Assembly (NCBI GenBank): GCA_002403855.1
Contig: DHIO01000035.1
Span: forward strand, 25,923-71,914
Source of the DNA: Acidimicrobiia bacterium UBA4744
GTDB taxonomy: Bacteria; Actinomycetota; Acidimicrobiia; Spongiisociales; UBA4744
DNA length: 45,992 nucleotides
Reading direction: 5' to 3'
The notes under the pieces are model-generated. The model saw nothing but the letters and a program-made list of their open reading frames with translations. It had not been told where the DNA came from and did not search any database. Shown piece after piece: positions 7,564 through 15,691 of the stretch (within the stretch, counting starts at the first letter, position 1; every line of letters starts with the position of its first letter). The position numbers were made by a program, and so were the translations under genes.

Positions 7564-8862
7564 ATGGACATACGGCGAATCGAACTCGGCACGCTCAGCG
7601 ACGCAGAGCGGTCTGCGTTGCTACGGCGCTCGGCCGTGCCCGACGAGACCATCCGGGAGAGGGCGGCCGCCATCGTGCGCCGGGTGGCCGACGAGGGCGA
7701 TGCGGCTGTGCAAGCCGCCGGCCGGCGTTACGGAGGGGGGCTGCCGGACGGGCAGTTGCTGGTGCCCCCCGAGCGGATCTCGCAGGCGCCGGCCAATCTG
7801 CCCGGCGAGACCGTCGCAGCTCTTGAAGCCGCGGCCGCCAACATCCGGTCGGTCCATGAACGGCAGCGTCCCCGCGACCATGTCGTGATCCCGGTGCCGG
7901 GGGTGCAAGTGGCCCGGGTGTGGAACCCCTTGCGGCGGGTGGGGGTCTATGCCCCGGGCGGACGAGCCGCCTACCCGTCTTCGGTGTTGATGGGGGTCAT
8001 TCCGGCCCAGGTGGCGGGCGTGGAGAGCATTGCCGTGGTGAGCCCGGTCGGGCCGGACGGCCGGCTCGATGAAGCCACACTGGGGGCAGCGGCCGTGCTG
8101 GGGATCGACGAGGTATACACCATGGGGGGTGCTCAGGCGGTGGCCGCTCTCGCCTACGGGACCGAGACCGTGCGGCCGGTCGACAAGATCGTCGGGCCGG
8201 GCAACGATTGGGTTACGGCAGCCAAACTGGCGGTGTTCGGCGAGTGCGGGATCGACCTACCGGCCGGCCCCTCCGAGGCGTTGGTGCTGACCGACGGCTC
8301 CGCGAATCCCCGCATCGTGGCCGCCGACCTGCTCTGTCAGGCCGAACACGGCGCCGAGTCGCCGGTCGTGCTGCTCACCACCGACCGCAATCAGGTCGAC
8401 GACATCCTGGACGTCGCCGTGGAGATGCTGGCCGATCTAGAACGTTCGTCGATCATCGGCGATGCTCTGCAGAACCACGGCCTGATTGTGATTGCACCCG
8501 ACCTCGACGCTGCCATCGCCTTTTCCAACGATTTCGGGCCCGAGCACCTGAGTGTGCACACGGAAGAGGCGCCGTCGGTTGCCAAACGGTTGATCTCGGC
8601 AGGATCGGTCTTTGTGGGTGAATGGGCGGCGGAGTCCGCCGGGGACTATGCCACCGGCGCCAATCATGTGCTCCCCACCGGGGGTCTGGCCCGCGCCTAC
8701 GGGCCGCTGTCGGTGGAGGACTTCGGATCATGGCGTCAGGTACAGGAATTGACACGCCAAGGACTGGCGGCCTTGCGACCGGTCATCGACGAGTTGGCCG
8801 GCGTGGAAGGACTGACGGCTCACCGCCTCGCCGTCCAAGTCCGTTTTGAGGAAGCTCGATGA
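7564..8862 (+). CDS. hisD: Histidinol dehydrogenase HisD
   Basis: 432 residues, the usual length. It oxidises L-histidinol to L-histidine in two NAD-dependent steps with zinc. Recognisable blocks are GVYAPGGRAAYPSSVLMG, GGAQAVAALAYGT, KIVGPGNDWVTAAK, GPSEALVLTD, AEHGAESPVVLLT, FGPEHLSV and GDYATGANHVLPTGG, which include the family's zinc and active-site Glu/His residues. The ATG at 7564 has AGGAG eight bases upstream; a TTG at 7558 is also in frame but lies too close to that site. It sits 11 bases after hisG and overlaps hisC by four bases (ATGA), indicating translational coupling. Confidence 0.96.
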   Translation: MDIRRIELGTLSDAERSALLRRSAVPDETIRERAAAIVRRVADEGDAAVQAAGRRYGGGLPDGQLLVPPERISQAPANLPGETVAALEAAAANIRSVHERQRPRDHVVIPVPGVQVARVWNPLRRVGVYAPGGRAAYPSSVLMGVIPAQVAGVESIAVVSPVGPDGRLDEATLGAAAVLGIDEVYTMGGAQAVAALAYGTETVRPVDKIVGPGNDWVTAAKLAVFGECGIDLPAGPSEALVLTDGSANPRIVAADLLCQAEHGAESPVVLLTTDRNQVDDILDVAVEMLADLERSSIIGDALQNHGLIVIAPDLDAAIAFSNDFGPEHLSVHTEEAPSVAKRLISAGSVFVGEWAAESAGDYATGANHVLPTGGLARAYGPLSVEDFGSWRQVQELTRQGLAALRPVIDELAGVEGLTAHRLAVQVRFEEAR

Positions 8863-9911
8863 GATTCCCGAAGTACGAATGGCAGCCGACGTCGGTGGAA
8901 ATTGCCGCGGCGGCGGGCCTGGATCCAGATCAAGTGGAGCGGTTTGACCACAACACATCGCCACAGTCGACTGAGTGGGCCGCCGACATCGTCGTCGAGG
9001 GCAGCATGAGGCTCAACGAGTATCCGGCCGCCAGTTACCTGGAACTGCGCCGAGCGGTGGCGGACTTCGCCGGACTGGATACCGACCGGGTGGTCCCCGG
9101 AGCGGGCGCCGACGAATTGATATTGCTGGCAGCCCGGGCCTTTCTCGACCCGGGACAGAAGGCCGTCCTGAATGCCCCTACCTACCCCCTCTACCGTATC
9201 GCCACCGCTCAGGTGCGCAGCGAGATCGTCGAAGTCGAGGCAAAACCGCCGGAGTTCGGCTTCCCCGTCGATGAGATGCTCGTCGCGGCGCGCGACGCAG
9301 AGCTCGTGTGGTTGTGCGTCCCCTCCAACCCGCTCGGCAACCGCCCCACCGATGCGGACATCGAAGCGATCATCGCCGCCACCGACGGTCTGGTGGTCCT
9401 CGACGCTGCGTACGCGGAATTCACCGGCGACGATTGGGCACCGTGGGTAGACCGTTACCACAACCTGCTCGTGTTGCGCACGATGTCGAAGGCCTTCGGG
9501 CTGGCGGGGGCCCGGGTGGGATACGCCCTTGGGAATCCCGATCTGGTGAACGCTCTGGACGGGGTCCGTCCCCCCGGAAGCATTTCCAGCCTTTCGGTTG
9601 ACCTGGCGATTGCCGCGCTGCAGGCGCCGGATCATATGCGTTCTGTGGTCGGCTCCATCAGGGAAGAGCGAGTGCGACTGGCCGGGGGTTTGCAGGGGTC
9701 CGGCCTGAGGGTGCTCCCTTCCTCGACGAATTTCCTGCTGTGCGAGGTTGGACGGCGAGCCGGCCGGGTGGCGGAGGATCTCATGAGCGAAGGCCTGGTG
9801 GTGAGGACCTTCTCGGATGCGGGTCCGCTGGGCACCTACCTCCGCTTCACCGTGCGGTCCCCTCGAGCCGACGACCGGTTGCTGTCCGCGTTGCAAAGGA
9901 GTCTTTCATGA
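8859..9911 (+). CDS. hisC: Histidinol-phosphate aminotransferase HisC
   Basis: 350 residues, a fold-type I PLP aminotransferase that converts imidazole-acetol phosphate to histidinol phosphate. The PLP lysine is K211 in TMSKAFGLAGARVGY. Other family marks are NEYPAASYLELRRAVA, the cofactor-binding GAGADELI, the substrate/PLP segment CVPSNPLGN, LDAAYAEF, and the C-terminal TYLRFTVRS with the carboxylate-binding Arg. Its position between hisD and hisB, with ATGA overlaps on both sides, supports a histidine role over other class I/II aminotransferases. Confidence 0.93.
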   Translation: MRFPKYEWQPTSVEIAAAAGLDPDQVERFDHNTSPQSTEWAADIVVEGSMRLNEYPAASYLELRRAVADFAGLDTDRVVPGAGADELILLAARAFLDPGQKAVLNAPTYPLYRIATAQVRSEIVEVEAKPPEFGFPVDEMLVAARDAELVWLCVPSNPLGNRPTDADIEAIIAATDGLVVLDAAYAEFTGDDWAPWVDRYHNLLVLRTMSKAFGLAGARVGYALGNPDLVNALDGVRPPGSISSLSVDLAIAALQAPDHMRSVVGSIREERVRLAGGLQGSGLRVLPSSTNFLLCEVGRRAGRVAEDLMSEGLVVRTFSDAGPLGTYLRFTVRSPRADDRLLSALQRSLS

Positions 9912-10492
9912 GTCGTGTTGCTCACCTGGAACGAACCACCCGGGAGACCCGGGTCGACCTACAACTGGAACTCGACGGACGGGGCGATGCCGTTGTGACT
10001 ACCGGCGTGGGATTCTTCGATCATCTGCTCACCTCGCTCGCCCACCATGCGCTGTTCGACCTGGTGGTCACGACGACCGGCGATCTCGAGGTCGATGAGC
10101 ACCATACGGTGGAGGACACCGCGTTGGTGCTGGGGCAGGCGTTCGCCGAGGCGATGGGCGACCGGGCGGGAATTGTTCGGTATGCGGATGCCAGCGTCCC
10201 GATGGACGAGGCGCTGGCCACCGCAGTGGTCGATGTGGGCGGCCGTCCCTACGCGGTGCTGGACCTTCATTTCACCGCAGACAGGATCGGCGCTCTGGGT
10301 ACCCAGATGATCCCCCATGCCCTGGAGGCGATGGCCCGTACGGCCGGTTTCACGATCCATCTGACTGCCCGCGGAAGCAATGATCATCACGTGGCCGAGG
10401 CGGCGTTCAAGGCGCTGGCAAGGGCCTTGCGGAGGGCCATCGCTCGCGATTCCCGCCGGGAAGGTATCCCGTCCACGAAGGGATCAACGTGA
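9908..10492 (+). CDS. hisB: Imidazoleglycerol-phosphate dehydratase HisB (monofunctional)
   Basis: 194 residues. It dehydrates imidazoleglycerol phosphate in the sixth step of the pathway. Metal-binding His clusters are clear: FFDHLLTSLAHHA, DEHHTVEDTALVLGQ and SNDHHVAEAAFKALARALR. The enterobacterial histidinol-phosphatase domain is absent, so histidinol-phosphatase must be encoded elsewhere. I chose the ATG at 9908 because AAAGGAG lies just upstream and it overlaps the hisC stop as ATGA; the frame runs back into hisC to an ATG at 9740, which is not a real start. It overlaps hisH by four bases. Confidence 0.95.
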   Translation: MSRVAHLERTTRETRVDLQLELDGRGDAVVTTGVGFFDHLLTSLAHHALFDLVVTTTGDLEVDEHHTVEDTALVLGQAFAEAMGDRAGIVRYADASVPMDEALATAVVDVGGRPYAVLDLHFTADRIGALGTQMIPHALEAMARTAGFTIHLTARGSNDHHVAEAAFKALARALRRAIARDSRREGIPSTKGST

Positions 10493-11103
10493 CCCGGATT
10501 GCCGTTATCGACCACGGGGCTGGGAACCTCGTTTCGATCGCTCAGGGCCTGCAGGACCGCGGGGCAGAAGTGAAGGTCGCTGCGGCCCCGGACGATCTAG
10601 CCGGGATGGACGGGATCGTGTTGCCCGGGGTGGGGGCTACCGGGGCGGCGATGGACCGGATCCGGACGGCCGGCCTGGTTGAACCGCTGACCGCCTGGCA
10701 AGGTCCGTTGCTGGGCATCTGTGTCGGGCTCCAACTCTTCTTCACCGACTCCGAGGAGGGTTTCGATCGGGCCCTCGGGCTGATACCCGGGAGAGTGCGG
10801 CGTCTGGAGTCGGCCCCGAGGCTCCCGCACATCGGGTGGAACGATGTTCACCTTCGGCCGGACCCGCTCTTCGACGGAATACCCGACGGATCGACGTTCT
10901 ACTTCGTACACAGCTTCGCGCCGGTGCCCGAGGATGCACGATGCATTGTCGCCACGAGTTCCTACGGGCGGGAGTTTGTGGCGGCCGTTCGGTCGGGAGA
11001 CCGGGTTGGTGTTCAGTTCCATCCGGAGCGGAGCGGTGCAGCCGGCCTACTCCTTCTGGGCAATTTCGTGCGCGAATGCAGGCAGGCCGCCGATGCTGCG
11101 TAA
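10489..11103 (+). CDS. hisH: Imidazole glycerol phosphate synthase, glutaminase subunit HisH
   Basis: 204 residues, a class I glutamine amidotransferase that supplies ammonia to HisF. The nucleophile is C78 in LLGICVGLQLFF; the other triad members are H178 and E180 in GVQFHPERSG. The N-terminus IAVIDHGAGNLVSI and LPGVGATGAAM are typical of HisH. It starts with GTG at 10489, overlapping hisB, and its last 11 bases overlap hisF, fitting the 1:1 complex of the two subunits. Confidence 0.95.
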   Translation: MTRIAVIDHGAGNLVSIAQGLQDRGAEVKVAAAPDDLAGMDGIVLPGVGATGAAMDRIRTAGLVEPLTAWQGPLLGICVGLQLFFTDSEEGFDRALGLIPGRVRRLESAPRLPHIGWNDVHLRPDPLFDGIPDGSTFYFVHSFAPVPEDARCIVATSSYGREFVAAVRSGDRVGVQFHPERSGAAGLLLLGNFVRECRQAADAA

Positions 11104-11866
11104 GAGGATCATCCCTTGTCTCGACGTGGACGCGGGCCGGGTGGTGAAGGGGGTGCAGTTCATCGATCTTGTGGATGAGGGGGATCCCGTCGAGTTGGCC
11201 GCCCGGTATGTGAGGGAGGGGGCCGACGAGATCTGCTTCCTGGACATCACCGCCTCGCACGAAGGCCGGGACACGATGCTGGGTGTCGTGCGCCGTACCG
11301 CCGAGCAGGTGTTCGTGCCGCTCACGGTGGGCGGCGGGGTGAGATCCGTCGAAGACATGCGAGCGACGCTGCGGGCCGGTGCCGATCGGGTCACCCTCAA
11401 CACCGCGGCCGTCGAACGACCGGCCCTCATTGCCGAGTGCGCCGATGCATTCGGAGCACAGTGTGTCGTTCTGGCCATCGACGCCAAGCGCCGACCCGAA
11501 GGAGGTTGGGAGGTGTACACCCACGGAGGCCGCACCCCGACCGGCCTTGATGCGGTTTCCTGGGCGGCCGCCGGGGCCCGGGCGGGAGCCGGGGAGATTC
11601 TGCTCACTTCGATGGACCGGGATGGGACCAAGGAGGGATATGACCTCGATCTGCTGGAAGCGGTGCGCTCGGCCGTGTCGGTGCCGGTCATCGCCTCCGG
11701 AGGAGCCGGGACCATCCAGCACTGTGTGGATGCTCTGGCCGAGAACCGGAGCGATGCGGTACTGGCCGCTTCGATCTTCCACCGCCGGGAGATCGCCATT
11801 GCCGACCTCAAGGATGGCATGGCCTCTGCCGGAATCCCGGTACGTCCCGTGGAGGTGCCGTCGTGA
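11093..11866 (+). CDS. hisF: Imidazole glycerol phosphate synthase, cyclase subunit HisF
   Basis: 257 residues, a (beta-alpha)8 barrel that combines PRFAR with ammonia from HisH to give imidazoleglycerol phosphate and AICAR. The start is MLRKRIIPCLDVDAGRVVKG, with the catalytic Asp in CLDVDAG; the second Asp is in LTSMDRDGTKEGYD. Phosphate sites are GGGVRSVED and ASGGAGTIQH. The ATG at 11093 lies inside the end of hisH; a longer reading back to 10844 in the same frame is a hisH shadow. It overlaps hisIE by four bases (GTGA). Confidence 0.95.
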   Translation: MLRKRIIPCLDVDAGRVVKGVQFIDLVDEGDPVELAARYVREGADEICFLDITASHEGRDTMLGVVRRTAEQVFVPLTVGGGVRSVEDMRATLRAGADRVTLNTAAVERPALIAECADAFGAQCVVLAIDAKRRPEGGWEVYTHGGRTPTGLDAVSWAAAGARAGAGEILLTSMDRDGTKEGYDLDLLEAVRSAVSVPVIASGGAGTIQHCVDALAENRSDAVLAASIFHRREIAIADLKDGMASAGIPVRPVEVPS

Positions 11867-12474
11867 CTGGCGTTTGCTTCGACGCCGACGGGTTGGTTCC
11901 CGGAATCGTCCAGGATGCGCGCTCCGGCCGGGTACTGATGGTGGCGTACCTGAGTGAGGAGAGCCTCCGGCTCACCGAGGAGACCGGAGAGGTGCATTTT
12001 TGGAGCCGGTCCCGTCGGGAGGTTTGGCACAAAGGTGCCACCAGCGGCAACACAATGACCGTCGTTCGGATCAGCGCGGACTGCGACGGAGACGCACTGC
12101 TCATCGAGGCAATCCCCTCCGGACCGTCCTGTCACACCGGGTCGGTCGGTTGTTTCGGTGATCCGGCGTTCGAGTCGGAGCGGCTGGCACCCGCGGAACT
12201 CTGGCCGGTGATATCAGCCCGGGCGGCCGACCGGCCGGAAGGTTCGTACACCGCCACCCTGCTCGAGGGGGGCGTAGACGCGGTGGGCCGCAAGCTCACC
12301 GAGGAGGCCACCGAAGTGCTACTGGCCGCCAAAGATCATGCTGCCGGCACCGGACCCGCGGGCCACGTCGCAGAAGAGGCTGCCGATCTGGTGTACCACC
12401 TGCTGGTGCTGCTGGCCGAACGGGGGCTGTCGCCGGGCGTAGTGGCATCGGTGCTGGCCAGGCGACGGTCGTAG
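11863..12474 (+). CDS. hisI: Bifunctional phosphoribosyl-AMP cyclohydrolase / phosphoribosyl-ATP pyrophosphatase HisIE
   Basis: 203 residues with two domains. Residues 1-108 are HisI: Zn and Mg ligands appear in DCDGDALL (C74 and flanking Asp) and in GPSCHTGSVGCF (C90, C97), and SRSRREVWHKGATSGN is the family block. Residues 112-203 are HisE, with the MazG-like helices VGRKLTEEATEVLLAAKDHA and VAEEAADLVYHLLVLLAE carrying the Glu/Asp metal ligands. The fusion performs steps 2 and 3 of the pathway. Many actinobacteria carry separate hisI and hisE, so the fusion is a useful lineage mark. It is the last gene of the operon and starts with GTG. Confidence 0.94.
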   Translation: MTGVCFDADGLVPGIVQDARSGRVLMVAYLSEESLRLTEETGEVHFWSRSRREVWHKGATSGNTMTVVRISADCDGDALLIEAIPSGPSCHTGSVGCFGDPAFESERLAPAELWPVISARAADRPEGSYTATLLEGGVDAVGRKLTEEATEVLLAAKDHAAGTGPAGHVAEEAADLVYHLLVLLAERGLSPGVVASVLARRRS

Positions 12475-12684
12475 TGCGTTCCGCGCGGTGCGATGGATTC
12501 CCTCTGAGACACGGGTCAGACCGCGGTTCTGTTGCGGAAGAACGTCCACAGGCGAACCAAACGGGAGTCTGACGGCGACCACCTGAGAGGGCGTTGACCG
12601 GCAGAGCGATCGTCGAGGAGTGGCGGCGGCGTATGCACCCATCTTCTCGCCGAGGCCACTCGCGGGCAAGACGCGGGGTTGCTC
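12475..12684. other. Convergent intergenic region between hisIE and metX
   Basis: A 210-base gap in which the his operon and the met operon meet head-on. I found only weak inverted repeats (for example GTTCT...AGAAC around 12524-12542) and no convincing stem with a T run in either direction. No coding frame here looks real. Confidence 0.4.
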
Positions 12685-13848
12685 CTACCACCGTTCCCAT
12701 TCGAGGGTGTCGATCAGGTGGGGGGCGAACAGGTCCGGCTCGAGCAAGAAGGAGTCGTGACCCTTGTCCGAATGGACGGTGATACGCCGCACCGGGACTC
12801 CTGCTCGCTTGAGGGCGGTGGCCATTTCATGTTGTTGCTCCGGGTAGTAGCACACGTCCGAGTCGATGCTGAACACCATGAAGCGCTGGTTGCGGCACCG
12901 GCGCAACACCGAGTGCAAGTCGGCTTCATCGGCCTGCTCCACGAGATCGAAGGTTTGCCACATCTCCATGATCCGCAGGTAGCTGTTGGCATCGAACCTT
13001 CTGACGAACTTGGTCCCCTGGTGCCACATGTACGACTCGAGCGGGTTGACGATCTGGATATAGCCGCCCGTCTCATGCCGATCTACGATCTCGTTGCGCG
13101 CCCGCTCTTCCATGGCATGGAGAGAAACAAATGCCTTGTGTCCGATCATCCGTGCCAGGGCGAGGCCGCGATCCGGCCGGGTACCGTCGTAGTAGTCGCC
13201 GCCGGCGAAGTGACGGTCGTTCTCGATAGCGTTGCACTGTTCGAAGATGTGGATGCGCTGCAGCGCCGTGACGCCGAGGCCGGCCGCGATGGGTATTACA
13301 TTGCTGACTCGCTCCGGATAGCGGGTCGCCAGGTTCAGACACATCATCCCGCCTACCGAACCACCGATGGCTGCGTGCAGGGTCTCGATTCCCAGGTGAT
13401 CCAGAAGGGCTACTTGCGAGTCGACCACGTCGGCGATCGAGATTCTTGGGAAACGAGATCCGTAAGGACGCCCGGTCGCCGGATCGATCGAGGCCGGGCC
13501 GGTTGATCCGTAACATCCACCGAGGTAGTTGGCGCAGATCACAAAGAACCGATCGGTGTTGATGGCCTTGCCGGGACCGATGAACTCGTTCCACCAACCG
13601 GTGTGCACCTCTTCCGACCAGTACGGCTGGGCGGCCGGCACCGCCGGGTTGAAACCTGCAGCGTGCTGGCTTCCGGTCAACGCATGGAAGAGAAGGATGG
13701 CATTCTCCCGCCCGGCGTCGAGTTCCCCGTAGGTCTCGTAAGCCAGCGTCGGCGATGCCAATTTTTCTCCACCGAACAGGTGAAACGGCTCACCCACGGT
13801 GAGGAACTTTGTCTCCACTGCCCCCACGGCGCCAGCGACTGCAGTCAT
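12685..13848 (-). CDS. metX: Homoserine O-acetyltransferase MetX
   Basis: 387 residues, alpha/beta-hydrolase fold. It acylates L-homoserine for direct sulfhydrylation to homocysteine. The nucleophile is S164 in IGGSVGGMMCLNLA; the remaining triad is in SIDSDVCYYPEQQ (Asp) and DKGHDSFLLE (His). Other MetX marks are FHALTGSQHAAG, GPGKAINTDRFFVICANYLGG (shown in part), and GSTGPASIDP. The ATG at 13848 overlaps the metY stop (ATGA). The same frame continues upstream antisense through metY to 14535, which is an artefact. Whether acetyl- or succinyl-CoA is used is not decided here. Confidence 0.93.
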   Translation of the reverse strand: MTAVAGAVGAVETKFLTVGEPFHLFGGEKLASPTLAYETYGELDAGRENAILLFHALTGSQHAAGFNPAVPAAQPYWSEEVHTGWWNEFIGPGKAINTDRFFVICANYLGGCYGSTGPASIDPATGRPYGSRFPRISIADVVDSQVALLDHLGIETLHAAIGGSVGGMMCLNLATRYPERVSNVIPIAAGLGVTALQRIHIFEQCNAIENDRHFAGGDYYDGTRPDRGLALARMIGHKAFVSLHAMEERARNEIVDRHETGGYIQIVNPLESYMWHQGTKFVRRFDANSYLRIMEMWQTFDLVEQADEADLHSVLRRCRNQRFMVFSIDSDVCYYPEQQHEMATALKRAGVPVRRITVHSDKGHDSFLLEPDLFAPHLIDTLEWERW

Positions 13849-15155
13849 GCTGCGCCCGCTTCCGCCGCGTGCTGGAGAGCCTGGTCGAAGTCGTCTTTGA
13901 TATCGTCGATATGTTCGATCCCGACCGCCACCCGCACGAGATCGGATGTAACGCCGGCTGCAGCTTGCTCTTCGGCGGTCATTTGTTGGTGGGTGGTCGA
14001 AGCCGGATGGATCACCAGCGTCTTGGCGTCTCCGACGTTGGCGAGATGGCTGGCCAGCTCGACCGAGTTGATGAATTCCCTGGCCGCCTCGTAACCGCCG
14101 CTCACCCCGAAACTCAACACTGCCCCGAATCCGTGGCGGAGGTACTGAGCGGCGCGCTCGTGCGACGGATGTGAGGTCAGACCTGGATACTTCACCCAAG
14201 CGACCCGAGGATGGACCGCCAGCCACTCTGCCAGTGTTAGGGCGTTGTCGACGTGCCGCTGTACGCGCAGCGACAGCGTCTCGAGACCCTGAAGCAGCAG
14301 GAACGCATTGAAGGGACTCAGCGCAGCTCCCAGGTCTCGAAGGCCCTCGACGCGGGCTCGAATGGCGAAGGCGATGTTGCCGAACGGGCCGTCGGGTCCG
14401 AATGTGTCCGAGAACACCAGACCGTGGTAGCCGGGAGCAGGATCGGTGAAGAGCGGGAATTTGCCGTTGCGCCAGTCGAAGTTGCCGGAATCGACGATCA
14501 CTCCTCCGATGGAGGTGCCGTGCCCGCCGATCCACTTGGTGGCCGAGGCCACCACAATGTCGGCGCCGTGTTCGATGGGGCGGATGAGGTAGCCCGCGCA
14601 GCCGAAGGTGTTGTCGACCACCAGTGGAATCCCGTGTCGGTGGGCGATCTCGGCCAGGCGGCCCAGGTCCGGCACCGAGAACTCGGGGTTGGCGATCGAC
14701 TCGACGTACAACGCCTTGGTGTTCCCGGTGATGGCAGCTTCTAGCTCATCCGGGTTGTCACCCTCGACGACGGCAACATCGATCCCCAGACGAGGTAGTG
14801 ACACTTTGAACTGGTTGTAGGTGCCACCGTAGAGGTAACTGGAAGCGACGATCTGGTCGCCGGCCTGAGCCAGAGTGGTCAAGGTGAGCAGTTGTGCGGC
14901 CTGGCCAGAGGAAGTTGCCACGGCTGCGGCACCGCCCTCGAGGGCGGCGATCCTTTGCTCAAAGACGTCGGTGGTCGGGTTCATGATCCTCGTGTAGATG
15001 TTCCCAAACTCCTCGAGACCGAACAGTCGTGCAGCGTGGTCGGTGTCGTCGAAGGTGTACGAGGTGGTTTGGTAGATGGGAACTGCCCTGGCGTTGGTGC
15101 CCGGGGCCGGTTGCTGGCCGGCATGGACTTGCAGGGTTTCGTACCGGCGGGTCAT
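13845..15155 (-). CDS. metY: O-acetylhomoserine sulfhydrylase (aminocarboxypropyltransferase) MetY
   Basis: 436 residues, Cys/Met-metabolism PLP enzyme that makes homocysteine from O-acetylhomoserine and sulfide. The PLP lysine is K207 in VVASATKWIGGHG. YTRIMNPTTDVFEQRIAALEGG, SSGQAAQ, VESIANPEFSVPD and LVVDNTFGC are characteristic, as is the substrate-loop FGPDGPFGN typical of the OAH group. I chose the ATG at 15155 (MTRRYETLQVHAG) because a GGAGAGG sequence precedes it; an ATG at 15203 in frame falls in the riboswitch terminator. It is followed by metX with ATGA overlap and preceded by a SAM-I riboswitch, so expression should fall when SAM is plentiful. Confidence 0.94.
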   Translation of the reverse strand: MTRRYETLQVHAGQQPAPGTNARAVPIYQTTSYTFDDTDHAARLFGLEEFGNIYTRIMNPTTDVFEQRIAALEGGAAAVATSSGQAAQLLTLTTLAQAGDQIVASSYLYGGTYNQFKVSLPRLGIDVAVVEGDNPDELEAAITGNTKALYVESIANPEFSVPDLGRLAEIAHRHGIPLVVDNTFGCAGYLIRPIEHGADIVVASATKWIGGHGTSIGGVIVDSGNFDWRNGKFPLFTDPAPGYHGLVFSDTFGPDGPFGNIAFAIRARVEGLRDLGAALSPFNAFLLLQGLETLSLRVQRHVDNALTLAEWLAVHPRVAWVKYPGLTSHPSHERAAQYLRHGFGAVLSFGVSGGYEAAREFINSVELASHLANVGDAKTLVIHPASTTHQQMTAEEQAAAGVTSDLVRVAVGIEHIDDIKDDFDQALQHAAEAGAA

Positions 15156-15200
15156 GTTTCCTCTCCTTTGCTTCGGGATCAACGGGATGCCAGGGCTCTC

Positions 15201-15240
15201 CAAACAAGAAAGCCGCCTGCATCCGTTAGTGGAGAGGCGG
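15201..15240 (-). terminator. Expression-platform terminator of the metY SAM riboswitch
   Basis: On the minus strand CCGCCT (15240-15235) pairs with AGGCGG (15218-15213), followed by CTTTCTTGTTT. It lies between the SAM aptamer and the metY ATG (46 bases upstream of it), as expected for transcriptional attenuation when SAM is bound. The stem is short, with a 16-base loop. Confidence 0.65.
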
Positions 15241-15262
15241 TAACGACGTGGTCTTCTTCGTT

Positions 15263-15359
15263 CTCATCTCTCCCGTCTTGACGGGCAGGAGTTGGCACCG
15301 TTCCTAAGGATGGTTGCCAAGGCTTCACAGGGCCTGATCCCTCCACCTTTCTAGATGAA
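15263..15359 (-). promoter_or_regulatory. SAM-I (S-box) riboswitch controlling metY-metX
   Basis: Read on the minus strand, the leader has the S-box signature blocks in order: P1 5' strand TTCATCT (15359-15353), AAGGTGGAGGGATCAGGCCC, TGAAGCCTTGGCAACC, GGTGCCAACTCCTGCC, and P1 3' strand AGATGAG (15269-15263). GGCAACC and GGTGCCA are the conserved pieces of the SAM-binding core. P1 forms seven base pairs including one G-T. It precedes the first gene of the methionine operon and is followed by a terminator hairpin, so it should switch transcription off at high SAM. The pattern matches SAM-I rather than SAM-IV. Confidence 0.92.
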
Positions 15360-15412
15360 TACTTAGGGGTGAGTCGGTTGCCTGAGCCGGTCCTTTCGGT
15401 ACGGTTCCGGCA

Positions 15413-15441
15413 GGTTTAGGTGACACCCGTCGGGATGTCAA
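15413..15441 (-). promoter_or_regulatory. Predicted promoter of the metY-metX transcript
   Basis: On the minus strand a perfect -35 TTGACA (15441-15436) is followed after 17 bases by TAAACC (15418-15413), a weaker -10. A start about seven bases on would put the SAM-I aptamer some 45 nucleotides into the transcript. Confidence 0.5.
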
Positions 15442-15691
15442 GCGATTTGGCCTTTCGCGGTCGCCGGAGTCGACCGTTCGGTGAGGAAGGGAACAACCCA
15501 TAGCGGCGCCCCGGCGGCTCAGGCGGGCTCCGTCGCCACCCACGGCTTGGCGAGCTGGATCATGATGCGGCCGGCTTCCGAAGCTGCCGGCTGGAGCAGG
15601 CAAGAGGAATCAGCCAACGGGCCGGTGACTCCCGGAAGCCGTTGGCGTCGAGCCGAGCGATTGGCCTTCTCCGCGTGCACCCTCCTGCGCT
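15442..15691. other. Intergenic region between the B12-binding protein gene and the met promoter
   Basis: 250 bases with no believable gene. A stem-capable repeat CCGGC...GCCGG lies near 15574-15593 without a T run; it could end the upstream minus-strand transcript but is weak. Confidence 0.35.

Noticed and set aside
12685..14535. A 616-residue MetX with a long N-terminal extension
   Set aside because: The extension is antisense frame of metY; the ATG at 13848 overlapping the metY stop gives the correct family length.
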